From Stappia sp. MMSF_3263 (GTDB lineage: Bacteria; Pseudomonadota; Alphaproteobacteria; Rhizobiales; Stappiaceae), in contig NZ_JASHIK010000016.1 in the NCBI RefSeq assembly GCF_030733745.1, forward strand, positions 53,672 to 117,671: 64,000 nucleotides of DNA. Direction: 5' to 3'. Position 1 is the stretch's first letter, and each line of letters opens with the position of its first letter. This document shows positions 25,126 to 34,242 of this stretch, in pieces. The position numbers and the translations under genes are program-made. Under the pieces are notes generated by a model, which saw only the letters and a list, made by a program, of their open reading frames with translations, did not search any database and was not told the origin of the DNA.

Positions 25126-27246
25126 ATGTCAGCTCTCATGACAGACGATTTCGATGACATCTTCCGCGTCCGGCCGGGACCGCCGCACAGCCGGGGAGGC
25201 GGCGGCAAGTCGGGCGGAAACTCGTTCCGCCGCCAGGTGGAAATGGCGGTGCGTAAGGCGGGTCGCGATCCTCGCCGAAACGGACGGGTAGCCGGAAGGG
25301 GGAGCGGCCGGTTCAACGCCCGCGGCCGCGGTTCCAAACTGGCGGCAGCGTTGCCCAAAGAAGGCCGCGGCTGGAAGCGCTATGAAGGCGGGATGCGCTT
25401 TCGCTCGCGCCGTGCCGTCGTGAAGGCCCGTGTCGTGAAGCTGAATGCAGGGCGTAGCATCCGCGGTGGCCGCAGCTTCGTCACCAGCGCCAAGGCGGTC
25501 GATGCACACCTGCGCTATCTTGAGCGCGACGGCGTGAGCAGGGACGGCGAGAAGGGCCGCGTCTATTCCGCCTTTGAAGACGAGGCCGACGGCAAGGCCT
25601 TCATCGAGCGCGGTCGCAAGGACCGCCATCAGTTCCGCTTCATCGTCGCGCCGGAGGATGCTGCCGAGCTCAATGACCTGCGCGGCTTCACCCGCGATGT
25701 GCTGCGGCAAATGGAGGATGACCTCGACACGCGGCTCGACTGGGTGGCGATCGATCACCACAACACCGGCCATCCGCACACCCACATCCTGGTGCGTGGC
25801 GTCACCGATGACGGCAAGATCCTCAACATCGCCGGCGACTACATCGCCCATGGCATCCGTCACCGGGCATCGGAACGGTTGACGCTGGAGCTCGGCCCGC
25901 AGAGCGAGCGGGAGGTTGCCCAAAAGCTCGCCAGGGAACTCGATGCCGACCGGCTGACACGGCTCGACCGGATGCTGATCTCCGAGCAACGGGACCACGG
26001 CCTGATCGATCTCAATCCGAATGCCAGCGACAGCTACACCATCCGCGCCAACCGCTATCTGCTGATCGACCGGGTGCGCAAGCTGGAGCGCATGGGGCTG
26101 GCGGGAGAAATCGACACCGGACAGTGGTCGTTGTCCGCCAAGGCCGAGAAGACTTTGAGAGACCTCGGCATCCGCAACGACATCATCAAGACCATGCACC
26201 GGGCGCTGACGGCCCATGACCTGGCCGAGGAGCGGTCCCCCGGCAGCTACGAAATGCATGGGGCAAGCATCCGGAAACCGATCATCGGCCGTGTGCTGGC
26301 CAAGGGGCTGGCCGGTGACGAGATGAGCGACCGGCTGCATGTCGTCATCGACGGGGTCGACGGCCGCATCCACTATGTGGAGACAGCGGACGCGGCAAGG
26401 CTCAATGACATCGGCAACGGCCACATCGTCGCCCTGGAGCCGGTCCTGGCGAAGACCGAGCCACGATCCGCTGACATCAACATCCGCGATGCCGCGGATG
26501 AGAACGGCATCTACCGGCCAGGCCACCACCTGGAGCTGGCGCGCGACAAGATCAAACGCATCGGCGGCGATCCCGACGCCTTCATCCGGTCCCATGTTCG
26601 TCGCCTCGAAGCGCTGCGCCGGGCAGGGCACGTCGAGCGCATCGACGAGAACCATTGGAAGGTTCCGCCTGACCTGCCGGAACGTGGCCTCGCCCATGAC
26701 ACCCGCAACAGGGGCAAGGACTTCACCGTGCGCATGCTTTCGGCTTTCGATCTTGAAGCGCAGATCGGCAGCGACGGCGCCACCTGGCTCGACCGCGAGC
26801 TTGCCTCACACGACAAGACCAAGCTTGCGCCCAGCGGTTTTGGCCGCGAGGTTACCCAAGCGCTCGACAAGCGCACCTTCAAACTGGTCGAGATGGGCAT
26901 TGCCACACGGGATGCGACAAGCGGCGTCATCACCGTCCCGCGTGGCATGTGCCGCACGCTCGAACGGCAGGAGGTCGCCCGCGTCGGCCGCGAGATAGCC
27001 AAGGCCAGAGAGCGAATGTTCACGACGGTGGAAATCGGCGACGAAGCGCGCGGCAAGCTCGTCGGCGCCGCCAATCTCGCCAGCGGCCGCTATGCGATGC
27101 TCGACGATGGGTTCCGCTTTCATCTCGTCCCCTGGGAGCCGATGCTCGAACAGCGTGTCGGCCAGACCATCAGCGCCCACATCCGAACCACCGGCAGCAT
27201 CGAGTGGCGTTTCGGCCGGCAGCGCGGGATTGGTATCGGGATGTGA
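25126..27246 (+). CDS. Relaxase / mobilization nuclease (DUF3363, RlxS-like)
   Basis: This cytoplasmic DNA relaxase would nick an origin of transfer and pilot single-stranded DNA. A basic, Gly/Arg-rich N-terminus is followed by HLRYLERDG (candidate catalytic Tyr131) and the three-His metal motif GHPHTHILVRG (His216, 218, 220). The long C-terminal part (IYRPGHHLELARDKI and beyond) matches the DUF3363 type seen in alphaproteobacterial integrative elements. I use the ATG at 25126; TTG 25102 and ATG 25138 are alternatives. No coupling protein, mating-pair genes or TraF-type peptidase accompany it, so transfer would need a helper. Confidence 0.85.
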   Translation: MSALMTDDFDDIFRVRPGPPHSRGGGGKSGGNSFRRQVEMAVRKAGRDPRRNGRVAGRGSGRFNARGRGSKLAAALPKEGRGWKRYEGGMRFRSRRAVVKARVVKLNAGRSIRGGRSFVTSAKAVDAHLRYLERDGVSRDGEKGRVYSAFEDEADGKAFIERGRKDRHQFRFIVAPEDAAELNDLRGFTRDVLRQMEDDLDTRLDWVAIDHHNTGHPHTHILVRGVTDDGKILNIAGDYIAHGIRHRASERLTLELGPQSEREVAQKLARELDADRLTRLDRMLISEQRDHGLIDLNPNASDSYTIRANRYLLIDRVRKLERMGLAGEIDTGQWSLSAKAEKTLRDLGIRNDIIKTMHRALTAHDLAEERSPGSYEMHGASIRKPIIGRVLAKGLAGDEMSDRLHVVIDGVDGRIHYVETADAARLNDIGNGHIVALEPVLAKTEPRSADINIRDAADENGIYRPGHHLELARDKIKRIGGDPDAFIRSHVRRLEALRRAGHVERIDENHWKVPPDLPERGLAHDTRNRGKDFTVRMLSAFDLEAQIGSDGATWLDRELASHDKTKLAPSGFGREVTQALDKRTFKLVEMGIATRDATSGVITVPRGMCRTLERQEVARVGREIAKARERMFTTVEIGDEARGKLVGAANLASGRYAMLDDGFRFHLVPWEPMLEQRVGQTISAHIRTTGSIEWRFGRQRGIGIGM

Positions 27247-27620
27247 GCGGCATGGCATCCGTTGCTGGATAGCTGCTGGCGATCCTGCTCTTTGGACGCG
27301 TCAATTGCGCGCCAGCAGTCGTCCTCGCCAAAGCCGATCTCGGAATGTTGTGTTTGGGGCCGACTCCTGACCGTCCGGTTCTGGCGGAACAACTCTGTAA
27401 GCCGCCGTTCTGAAGCGCCCCCCATTCCTGCCGCAGTCCGCCTACGAGCGTCGCCCGGCAGCAGACCCAGACAATGACGTTACTCCGTTGATGTCGGGCG
27501 CTTCGACGGCCCGGAAGGAACACGACAGCTGGATAAAGAAGTCCGACATAGCCCGAGCCAAGACTCGCGCATACTGATGGGCCGGAGCACTGACTAGATG
27601 GTGGTGGAAGATGACCTAAA
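27247..27620. other. Intergenic stretch without visible gene
   Basis: These 374 bases lie between the convergent relaxase and DUF2235 genes. Short open frames exist on both strands but have no motif or ribosome-binding site. I see no clear terminator. Confidence 0.4.
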
Positions 27621-29081
27621 TCACGCGCCGTTGGTATCAACGAAGAAATGCCTGACCGCTTCGTGATCTCTCAAATTCTCTGGTCGATACGGCTTCACCT
27701 CGCCCATCTGTGGCACGACGGCAGCCGCAAAGCGATCTAGCACCGATGGGTGCAACATTGCCAATTCATTCACGGGCCGGATCTTCGTCCGCCAGGTCAA
27801 CTTGCTGGAGGTCAACCGACGCAGCCAGCCGGGCTGCATGTTTAAGACCTCCTGCCGCTGATCATGCTGCAGACCGAGCGGATCAGGCCACGTGGTGAGC
27901 AACCCCTCTCGTATCGCTATATCTGGCACGGCCGCGCGTAGTTCCTCCATCATCCATTGCAACGGAATGTCGGATAGACGCGCTTCTTCTTCGGCATAAC
28001 TGCCGCCGATGTCAGAATGATCGCCAGCGAACCACACTTGCCTCATCCAATCGACGTTCCGACGCTCGTTGTTCCACTCCACGTCCTCTGGGCGTCCCCA
28101 AAGCACGCGGGGAAACTTGGCGCGAGCCTCATCTATCGCAAGCGCATGCCGAAGGTGCGGAATTTCCTTGTCGACATATCGGTCGTAATTCTTGCTCGAC
28201 CACGCAGCGAGATGTCCGTGCTGCCACAGTGAAGGCCAGTTCAGCGGATTCCAGAGCGCCGGGTGGCGGTCGGCGTCGGGGAAAAAGTACTTCCATTGAC
28301 CGCTCAGGAGCCGGACCACCCAAATGAGCGCGGCGATCAGTGGAGCGAATATCAGCAGGCCCGCAAACCAACCTAGAAGCCCCCAGGCGAGCGCGGCGAA
28401 AAGCGTGAGTGCACCGACTCCGACAATTGCGGCCGCTGTCGCGTCTCGGCTGCCCAGCGCAGCTACCGTATCGAACACCCCGATGAATTCGGGCTGCACG
28501 TTGCCTTGCGGTTCCCCGTCGACGCCTGTGCCCTCGCAACCATATTTCGCGCGGAAACGAGCCGCCTTCTCCTCGCGCTCGTCTTCGAACTTGCCGCGCG
28601 GATGGCCAGCTCCATGATTGTAGACGAACTTGACCGCGTCGGTAGCGATCCTCCGTAGCTCCGGACCATAGTGGGGGACCGGGTGCCCGCCGGCGTCATG
28701 CGTTGGCACCCCGCAGAGGTTCATCACATTCGCTAGCGATCGCACTGTGTACGCGCCGCGGCTGAAACCGAAGAGGCAGATTTTGTCGCCGGGCTCGTAG
28801 TGAGCGATGATTGCGGCGTAGCAATCAATCACGTTCTCGTCGATTCCTGTGCCGACGGCGGCTGCAAGGGTGTTGCGAAGCCGCCTATAAGTAAGCCCGC
28901 CCGTCTCGCCAGCACCCAAGCCGGCATCATAGAAGGCGTACTGCCGTTTCGGATCAATTGGGGAATCGGGACCGGGGCGCATCGCCCTGTACATCTTGTA
29001 GACGTTACTTAGCCGCTCATCCGGCTTCACCCCGCCAATTTGTCCCGTTCCGTCCGAAAAGATCAGAATTGTCTTCGGCAT
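27621..29081 (-). CDS. DUF2235 alpha/beta hydrolase with two central membrane segments
   Basis: The N-terminus ILIFSDGTGQIGG and the nucleophile elbow GFSRGAYTVRSL (Ser107) identify the DUF2235/Tle1-like lipase fold. Asp204 in GVFDTVAALG and the His in GDHSDIGGSY are candidate partners of a Ser-Asp-His triad. Residues about 217-236 and 238-256 form two hydrophobic segments inserted in the middle of the hydrolase, suggesting membrane association. The start is the ATG at 29081, giving the usual MPKTIL opening. No VgrG, PAAR or immunity gene is nearby, so type VI secretion is not supported. It is divergent from a nuclease-NTPase gene and may be a lipid-attacking effector or an unrelated cargo gene. 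Confidence 0.8.
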   Translation of the reverse strand: MPKTILIFSDGTGQIGGVKPDERLSNVYKMYRAMRPGPDSPIDPKRQYAFYDAGLGAGETGGLTYRRLRNTLAAAVGTGIDENVIDCYAAIIAHYEPGDKICLFGFSRGAYTVRSLANVMNLCGVPTHDAGGHPVPHYGPELRRIATDAVKFVYNHGAGHPRGKFEDEREEKAARFRAKYGCEGTGVDGEPQGNVQPEFIGVFDTVAALGSRDATAAAIVGVGALTLFAALAWGLLGWFAGLLIFAPLIAALIWVVRLLSGQWKYFFPDADRHPALWNPLNWPSLWQHGHLAAWSSKNYDRYVDKEIPHLRHALAIDEARAKFPRVLWGRPEDVEWNNERRNVDWMRQVWFAGDHSDIGGSYAEEEARLSDIPLQWMMEELRAAVPDIAIREGLLTTWPDPLGLQHDQRQEVLNMQPGWLRRLTSSKLTWRTKIRPVNELAMLHPSVLDRFAAAVVPQMGEVKPYRPENLRDHEAVRHFFVDTNGA

Positions 29082-29360
29082 GTCTAACCCTATCGGAGCT
29101 ATACGCGCGAAAGCGAGTGATTTGATCACGATATGCGATTCGCACTGCCCGCCAAGAGCTGTTCTGTGAAAGTTCTTGCAGCCGATCCCCAAAAATGTTG
29201 CCGTTGACGCCATCGACTCGCTCATCGAAGACCAGTTCGTCCACGGCGGTCACGGGGCCGATAGCGGACAGTCAGCAACCACCAAATGAATGGCGGCTCG
29301 GCGCCCAAAAGCGGACATTTCATAGAATTGTCCAGGCGCGAATCGTGTAGAATTTGCGGC
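29082..29360. promoter_or_regulatory. Divergent intergenic region with GCGGACA repeats
   Basis: This 279-bp spacer lies between the DUF2235 gene and the first giant NTPase gene and must hold both promoters. Two short copies of AGCGGACA are present (29263-29270 and near 29310-29317). Related copies occur at 34097 and, inverted, at 39625. No unambiguous promoter boxes stand out. Confidence 0.35.
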
Positions 29361-32300
29361 ATGGATTCGCGCGGCAAGCATCTTAATGATCTAAGGCTGG
29401 CTCTCCGGGAGCTTGATGCGACCGGAGAGACAGGTTTTGAGGGGTTTGTCGCCACCGTTCTTCAAGCGATCATTGGTCAACCCTTTCGGCTCGCCAGTAG
29501 CGGCACGCAGCGAGGCCGCGATGGCAACTCCGCCTTTGACCAGGGCGCCACCTACTTTGAGGCGAAGCGCTACAAAGACGAAGTCCCGAAGAAAGACGTT
29601 ACTATCAAGCTCTCAGAACTGGCCGTTGATGACCGGGGTCAGGTGGATTTGTGGGTCTTGGGAAGTACCGCCGACACTTCAGCGCAGCATGCAAAGGACT
29701 ATGAGGAACTGGGGGCGCAGCACGGCATCGGAGTGCTCATCCTCGACTGGACGGGAGATTTTCCAACGCTGGCCCTTGCCGCGCAGCTCGCCGGAGCGCA
29801 GTCAGGTGCATTTCTGAAAGCCAATCTGACCAACCCGGGCGGGACGGCGCTGGCAGATGCCGCCATTACTGCCCTAGGTTCGCTTGGAGCGGAGCCGGGA
29901 TGGGGTGCCGCAGCTAAATCCTTACAAGTCAAACTGCGCGATGCGAATGTCGGCCTTGGCCTCGCCAAGGCCGACAACAACAAGTGGCTGCGATCATTGT
30001 TTGCAGATCGCAGAGAGTCACACATCGAGTTCGGGCAGTCTTTGGCTCCTCTCGCCGGGGCGGACAGCTACCCATTGCAGAACCGACCGCAGGTGAAGGA
30101 ACTCGTTAGCGCCTTTTCTGGGCCGAGCAACAACGACTTTCACGCAGTCCTCGGCGAGGAGGGTGCTGGAAAGTCGTGGCTTGCCATCCAAGCTTGGCTT
30201 CAAAGCCATCCTCAGTGTCTTCTCGTTGTGAGCACCGCCGATCAGTTCACCGATGACGTTCACAACGACATTGAAGGGTTTCTGTTTAGGAAGATCGCCC
30301 GTCAGATTGGCGCTGCTGACACGGAAGCTTTTCGAACGCGCTGGCGTCGTCGTTTCCGTGGCTGGCGCGAGAACCCTGACCCAGCGAACGTCCGGATGGC
30401 TCTGTTCATAGACGGGCTAAACCAGGCGCCAAACATCTGCTGGCGCCGACGGCTCGATCCGCTGGCCAATACGCTTCGCGACCTCGGCGGCCAACTCATA
30501 ATCACAACACGCACGGGCCACTTCGCGCAGTTTCGCCAGTCACTCGCGAACAACCCAAAACGAGTGGTCGTACCGGATTGGTCATCGGAGGAACTGAGGG
30601 CGGTACTTGTTGACCGAGGCGTTAACGCAGATGCTCTGAGTGCCGATGTGTTTGCTACGTTACGCAACCCTCGTATCCTCTCCATGGCGCTAGAACTTCT
30701 TGACGCAAAAGAGATCGAGCGGATTGAAGAGTTCAGCGTGGGAAGGCTTCTGTTTGAGCATATGCGCAGGTCGGATCACGGCAACGCCGTCGCCGTCCCG
30801 GCGCGTGAGTTTGCGAGGGCGCTACGCGCCATCGCAGGTTCGTTTATGGAACGGCTCAAGGGCGAGGACCACGACGATCTCAGGCTGTTTGATGCAGCGA
30901 GCGATACCAAGCTCGCAGCTATCGCATCGAGCCGCTACTTCGTTCAAGACGCGGGTGATCCTGACCTCTATTCCATTCGTGACGAGGGCCTAAACCTCGC
31001 CCTCAGTCTCTGGCTCGTTAGCGTGCTTGAAAAAGAGAATCGGCAAGGTCGAGATCCCGGCGCCAAGCTCGTCGAGGTCGTGGGTCCTATCGTTGCACTC
31101 GATCAAGCGGCGGAAGTGGTCGCCAGCGCGGTTCACACGTCCTGCTTAAGTGAGACATGCCCGACTTCTGTCAGAGCCGCGCTGATTGAGCACTTTGTCG
31201 GCCTGCAGAATCTGCCGGATAACGGCTTTGATGCCTTTGCCGCGCTCGCTCGCAAAGTACCAGATGCGTTTGTGATGGCCGCAGAGCGCATTGCTTTGAC
31301 GTTGTCCCATGTGCCAAGCGGTGAGTGGGTTGGAGAAGCGCTCATCCGCTGGCGTAACGATCCGGCCGTAGAGGCGGTGCTCAAAAAAAAGATTTCTGAA
31401 TGGCTCTCGCTCTACTCACTCGAGCCTGAGCGCATGATGTTCCGACAGGCCGGTCGCGACACGGAAGAGCAGGTTCAAGAAGAACGGGCGCGGCGCGAAG
31501 GCGAAATCCAAAAGCATCTTGGCGCGCTAACAATGATGGAGCGCGCCAAGATGGAGCAGCTCACGGACGCTACAGAACCTCAGTTTGCTGACCTTCACCG
31601 CCTTGCCTTCCACCTCCTCACCGGCTGGCCGCTCGCTGAGTTCGCCCCGGCGCTTGTCAACTGGGCCTTCTCAGACGCTCTAGGGAGCAGCATCCACGCG
31701 CCGCGTAAAGAGTTTGAGCACCTCATCCAGTTCAACAGAATGGACTGGACGAAAACCCGCGAGGCTTTGCTAGGCGCGTCGGCATGGCTGGAGGCGGATG
31801 AGAACCGTTCCTGGGTTGGTGGCTGGACCCTCGTTCACATCCTGCGATCAACAGGCGCCCTGGATGATGCCACCAAGGCAGAAAACATCGCAGAATGGCT
31901 AACGAGGGACCGCGAGCGCTATCGCTCGTGGCGGCGTATCGAGGACTACTGCGCCTCCGATCCCTGCGACCCCGGCACCAGCAAGCCGGACAATGTCGAG
32001 CTGACCGCCGACAAGTTTGACCAACTGGAAACCAGCCTGCTGTCAACACAGCTCGGCAAGACATTCGAAGACCACTTCCTAGCCGATGCCTTGCCGGGCA
32101 TAGCCCGCTTCCGGCCCGACGCCGGCATATCTCTTCTACGTCGCCTGGCTCACGGAGTGCTGGCGCGCGACGCTTTCGCGAGGCGGCAAGGCGTGCTGAC
32201 GCTGCTTCCCCACAGTGCGGCTCTTGGCGAGAACATTGCTCGGGAGTTTCTGGTCGCCGGGCAAGATAGTGAGAGTGCGCTTCACTCGGATGAGGCGGGC

Positions 32301-33950
32301 CGGGACGCTTGGCTCACCGCGCAGTATTCGCTATCGATCGCCATGCCCTATCTAACCGGCGACGAGCAACTTGATGCCATCGCTGGCTCGAAGGGAAATC
32401 TGCTCCTCTTGCAGATGATGGAGGCGCTGAGGCCCGCTTCACCTGTCCGCGCACAATTCTGGCTGGAGGCCGCGTGTAAAAGTATGGACACGGATTTGCA
32501 GACGCGTGTTCTCGGTGCGATTCATTATTCGGGCACTGAGCTGCTGCCGGAGTCTCACAGACTTGTCGGCAGTTTTCTCGGATCATCAGGCCATCTGGTT
32601 CACACGCAGGCACTCGGAATCCTCGCGCGCGGCAATAATGAAGGCGAGCTCGCAAAGTTTGTCGATAGCGGGTGGACGGCGCGGGCCATCTCGCTTCGCA
32701 AGAGGTGGTTCGAGGTGTGGTATGGATCTCGAGCCATATTGGTTGCCGCTTCGGCCGGGCTCATCTCCGCTGCTGAGGCAATGGACCGTCTGCGGCTGAG
32801 TCATTTTGGGTTTGCCGCCAAAGAACTCGGACCTGAAGGCGCTCGGCTTGCGGCAGACCTCATTGATGTCGCCCTCGCACGCGTGCTGGCCTACAAGGGG
32901 AGCAGCGACCTGCCAGAGATCGAGTCACCGGGTTCGATCGCGCTAACGCAGAGGCCGCCTATGGTGTCTCTCGATGAACGTATCGAAGAGCCCAAGAGCC
33001 CCCAGGAAGCACTCGATCGCATCAATGAGTCCCCGGCCGAGTACAGCGCCCGCCAAAAACGCGCCGGCAAGGCGTATGAGCGGTTCGCGAAGGATATTGA
33101 GGCCGCGGACGCCGATCTCGCTGTGGAAGACCTTACAGGTGCCGGAGTCGCCGCGATTGTGGCCGCTGCGCCGGATATTGCCGCGCATTGGATACAGCGC
33201 CTAGTGGACGCGGCGGACGAGCCCTTTAGCAACCTCTATCATTTTGCCCATCAACTTGCTCATGCTCTGGTGGCGGTCGATTCCAACGCGGCTGAGACGA
33301 TCTTTCGGCGCCTGGAGTCTGCTCGCCCGACGATCAACAGGGTTGTTGGGCCTGCCAAGGTGCCATCCGAGCTTCTTTCGCTCTGGTCGCTTGCGAAGCA
33401 TCTCCCACTGCGTGACCTGGCATTTGAACGACTGGATCGTGCTGGTACGGATGCTGAGATCGCCGAGATGGTCCTCGCTGCGGAAATGTCGAAGCAGAGT
33501 GCTATCCTTGATGAGTATGTTATCAGTCGGCGCGCGCTCGGTGAGCCGGCGATGATCTGCCGAGCGTTAATGGTCTGCGGTTACGCAGGCGAAAGCGCAG
33601 ACCGCGCTGCGATCTTGTCGCTTCACGAAGGGGCAAACGGCTTCATCGGCACGGCTGCAGCCGCCGCGAAAGAAGCCTACGAGCGAAACGTCTGGGCGCG
33701 GCACTGGTACAATGCGATACTCGACGCGCCGAGCGAGATGGAGTTTTGGCGCTGCTCCGTGCTGCTAGCCAAGATCGTCGATGGGAGATTTTCACTCTGG
33801 GAGCGCTCTGCCGAGGATGCCGATATAATTTCCTCGCGGTTTCTGCCGACGATTCAGGCCCACATCGAGCGGCGGATTGGCAAATGGAAGGATAAGCGCC
33901 AGAAAACGCTATTTGGTGGGAAGGTGCCAGACGGTCACTACTTAAGGTGA
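29361..33950 (+). CDS. Mrr-like nuclease - STAND-type NTPase - helical repeat protein (Avs-like architecture)
   Basis: This giant cytoplasmic protein has about 1,529 residues from the ATG at 29361; an in-frame ATG at 29286 would add 25. The N-terminal domain looks like a PD-(D/E)XK Mrr-type endonuclease: Glu27 in GFEGFVATVL, Asp54 in QRGRDGN, and Glu67-x-Lys69 in YFEAKRYK. A P-loop NTPase follows: Walker A GEEGAGKS at 265-272, Walker B MALFIDG ending at Asp351, and the arginine-containing IITTRTGHF. The remaining 1,000 or so residues are helical, without a recognized enzyme. This layout is that of STAND antiphage sensors such as Avs4-type proteins, in which target binding by the C-terminus activates the nuclease. 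Homology to a named Avs clade is not shown here. Confidence 0.8.
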   Translation: MDSRGKHLNDLRLALRELDATGETGFEGFVATVLQAIIGQPFRLASSGTQRGRDGNSAFDQGATYFEAKRYKDEVPKKDVTIKLSELAVDDRGQVDLWVLGSTADTSAQHAKDYEELGAQHGIGVLILDWTGDFPTLALAAQLAGAQSGAFLKANLTNPGGTALADAAITALGSLGAEPGWGAAAKSLQVKLRDANVGLGLAKADNNKWLRSLFADRRESHIEFGQSLAPLAGADSYPLQNRPQVKELVSAFSGPSNNDFHAVLGEEGAGKSWLAIQAWLQSHPQCLLVVSTADQFTDDVHNDIEGFLFRKIARQIGAADTEAFRTRWRRRFRGWRENPDPANVRMALFIDGLNQAPNICWRRRLDPLANTLRDLGGQLIITTRTGHFAQFRQSLANNPKRVVVPDWSSEELRAVLVDRGVNADALSADVFATLRNPRILSMALELLDAKEIERIEEFSVGRLLFEHMRRSDHGNAVAVPAREFARALRAIAGSFMERLKGEDHDDLRLFDAASDTKLAAIASSRYFVQDAGDPDLYSIRDEGLNLALSLWLVSVLEKENRQGRDPGAKLVEVVGPIVALDQAAEVVASAVHTSCLSETCPTSVRAALIEHFVGLQNLPDNGFDAFAALARKVPDAFVMAAERIALTLSHVPSGEWVGEALIRWRNDPAVEAVLKKKISEWLSLYSLEPERMMFRQAGRDTEEQVQEERARREGEIQKHLGALTMMERAKMEQLTDATEPQFADLHRLAFHLLTGWPLAEFAPALVNWAFSDALGSSIHAPRKEFEHLIQFNRMDWTKTREALLGASAWLEADENRSWVGGWTLVHILRSTGALDDATKAENIAEWLTRDRERYRSWRRIEDYCASDPCDPGTSKPDNVELTADKFDQLETSLLSTQLGKTFEDHFLADALPGIARFRPDAGISLLRRLAHGVLARDAFARRQGVLTLLPHSAALGENIAREFLVAGQDSESALHSDEAGRDAWLTAQYSLSIAMPYLTGDEQLDAIAGSKGNLLLLQMMEALRPASPVRAQFWLEAACKSMDTDLQTRVLGAIHYSGTELLPESHRLVGSFLGSSGHLVHTQALGILARGNNEGELAKFVDSGWTARAISLRKRWFEVWYGSRAILVAASAGLISAAEAMDRLRLSHFGFAAKELGPEGARLAADLIDVALARVLAYKGSSDLPEIESPGSIALTQRPPMVSLDERIEEPKSPQEALDRINESPAEYSARQKRAGKAYERFAKDIEAADADLAVEDLTGAGVAAIVAAAPDIAAHWIQRLVDAADEPFSNLYHFAHQLAHALVAVDSNAAETIFRRLESARPTINRVVGPAKVPSELLSLWSLAKHLPLRDLAFERLDRAGTDAEIAEMVLAAEMSKQSAILDEYVISRRALGEPAMICRALMVCGYAGESADRAAILSLHEGANGFIGTAAAAAKEAYERNVWARHWYNAILDAPSEMEFWRCSVLLAKIVDGRFSLWERSAEDADIISSRFLPTIQAHIERRIGKWKDKRQKTLFGGKVPDGHYLR

Positions 33951-34242
33951 CATGCCGGGCCATATGCGGGTCGTTCCTGCTGGCTTCTTCGTCACCGATG
34001 ACACTTAGTTGGCTGTCCCCCGTTAAGTTTTCAGTCTACCAGCTGTCATTCAAGTCTCGTCGGTGATCAAGACCCGCCGATCCGATCAAGACCAGAAGCG
34101 GACGTAGCAGCATTCGGCACACGGCTTCCGTCTAAAGGAGGATCCGGTCTGTTCCTTAATTGTACACACCAAGCTATTCTTTGTTCGGCAAGCCGTTGGA
34201 AAAACTGGCGGGGAATTACGTTTGATTTGAGGTAAAGGCGGT
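33951..34242. other. Spacer between the two giant NTPase genes
   Basis: No gene is supported in these 292 bases. An AGCGGAC motif occurs at 34097-34103. The distal end carries GAGG at 34229-34232, the likely ribosome-binding site of the next gene. Confidence 0.4.

Noticed and set aside
25129..26697. Long minus-strand open frame (522 codons) opposite the relaxase
   Set aside because: It mirrors the relaxase codon pattern, has no motif or ribosome-binding site, and the plus strand carries the clear relaxase signature.
27621..29081. DUF2235 protein as a type VI secretion effector
   Set aside because: No vgrG, hcp, PAAR or immunity gene lies nearby, and the island context offers no secretion genes.
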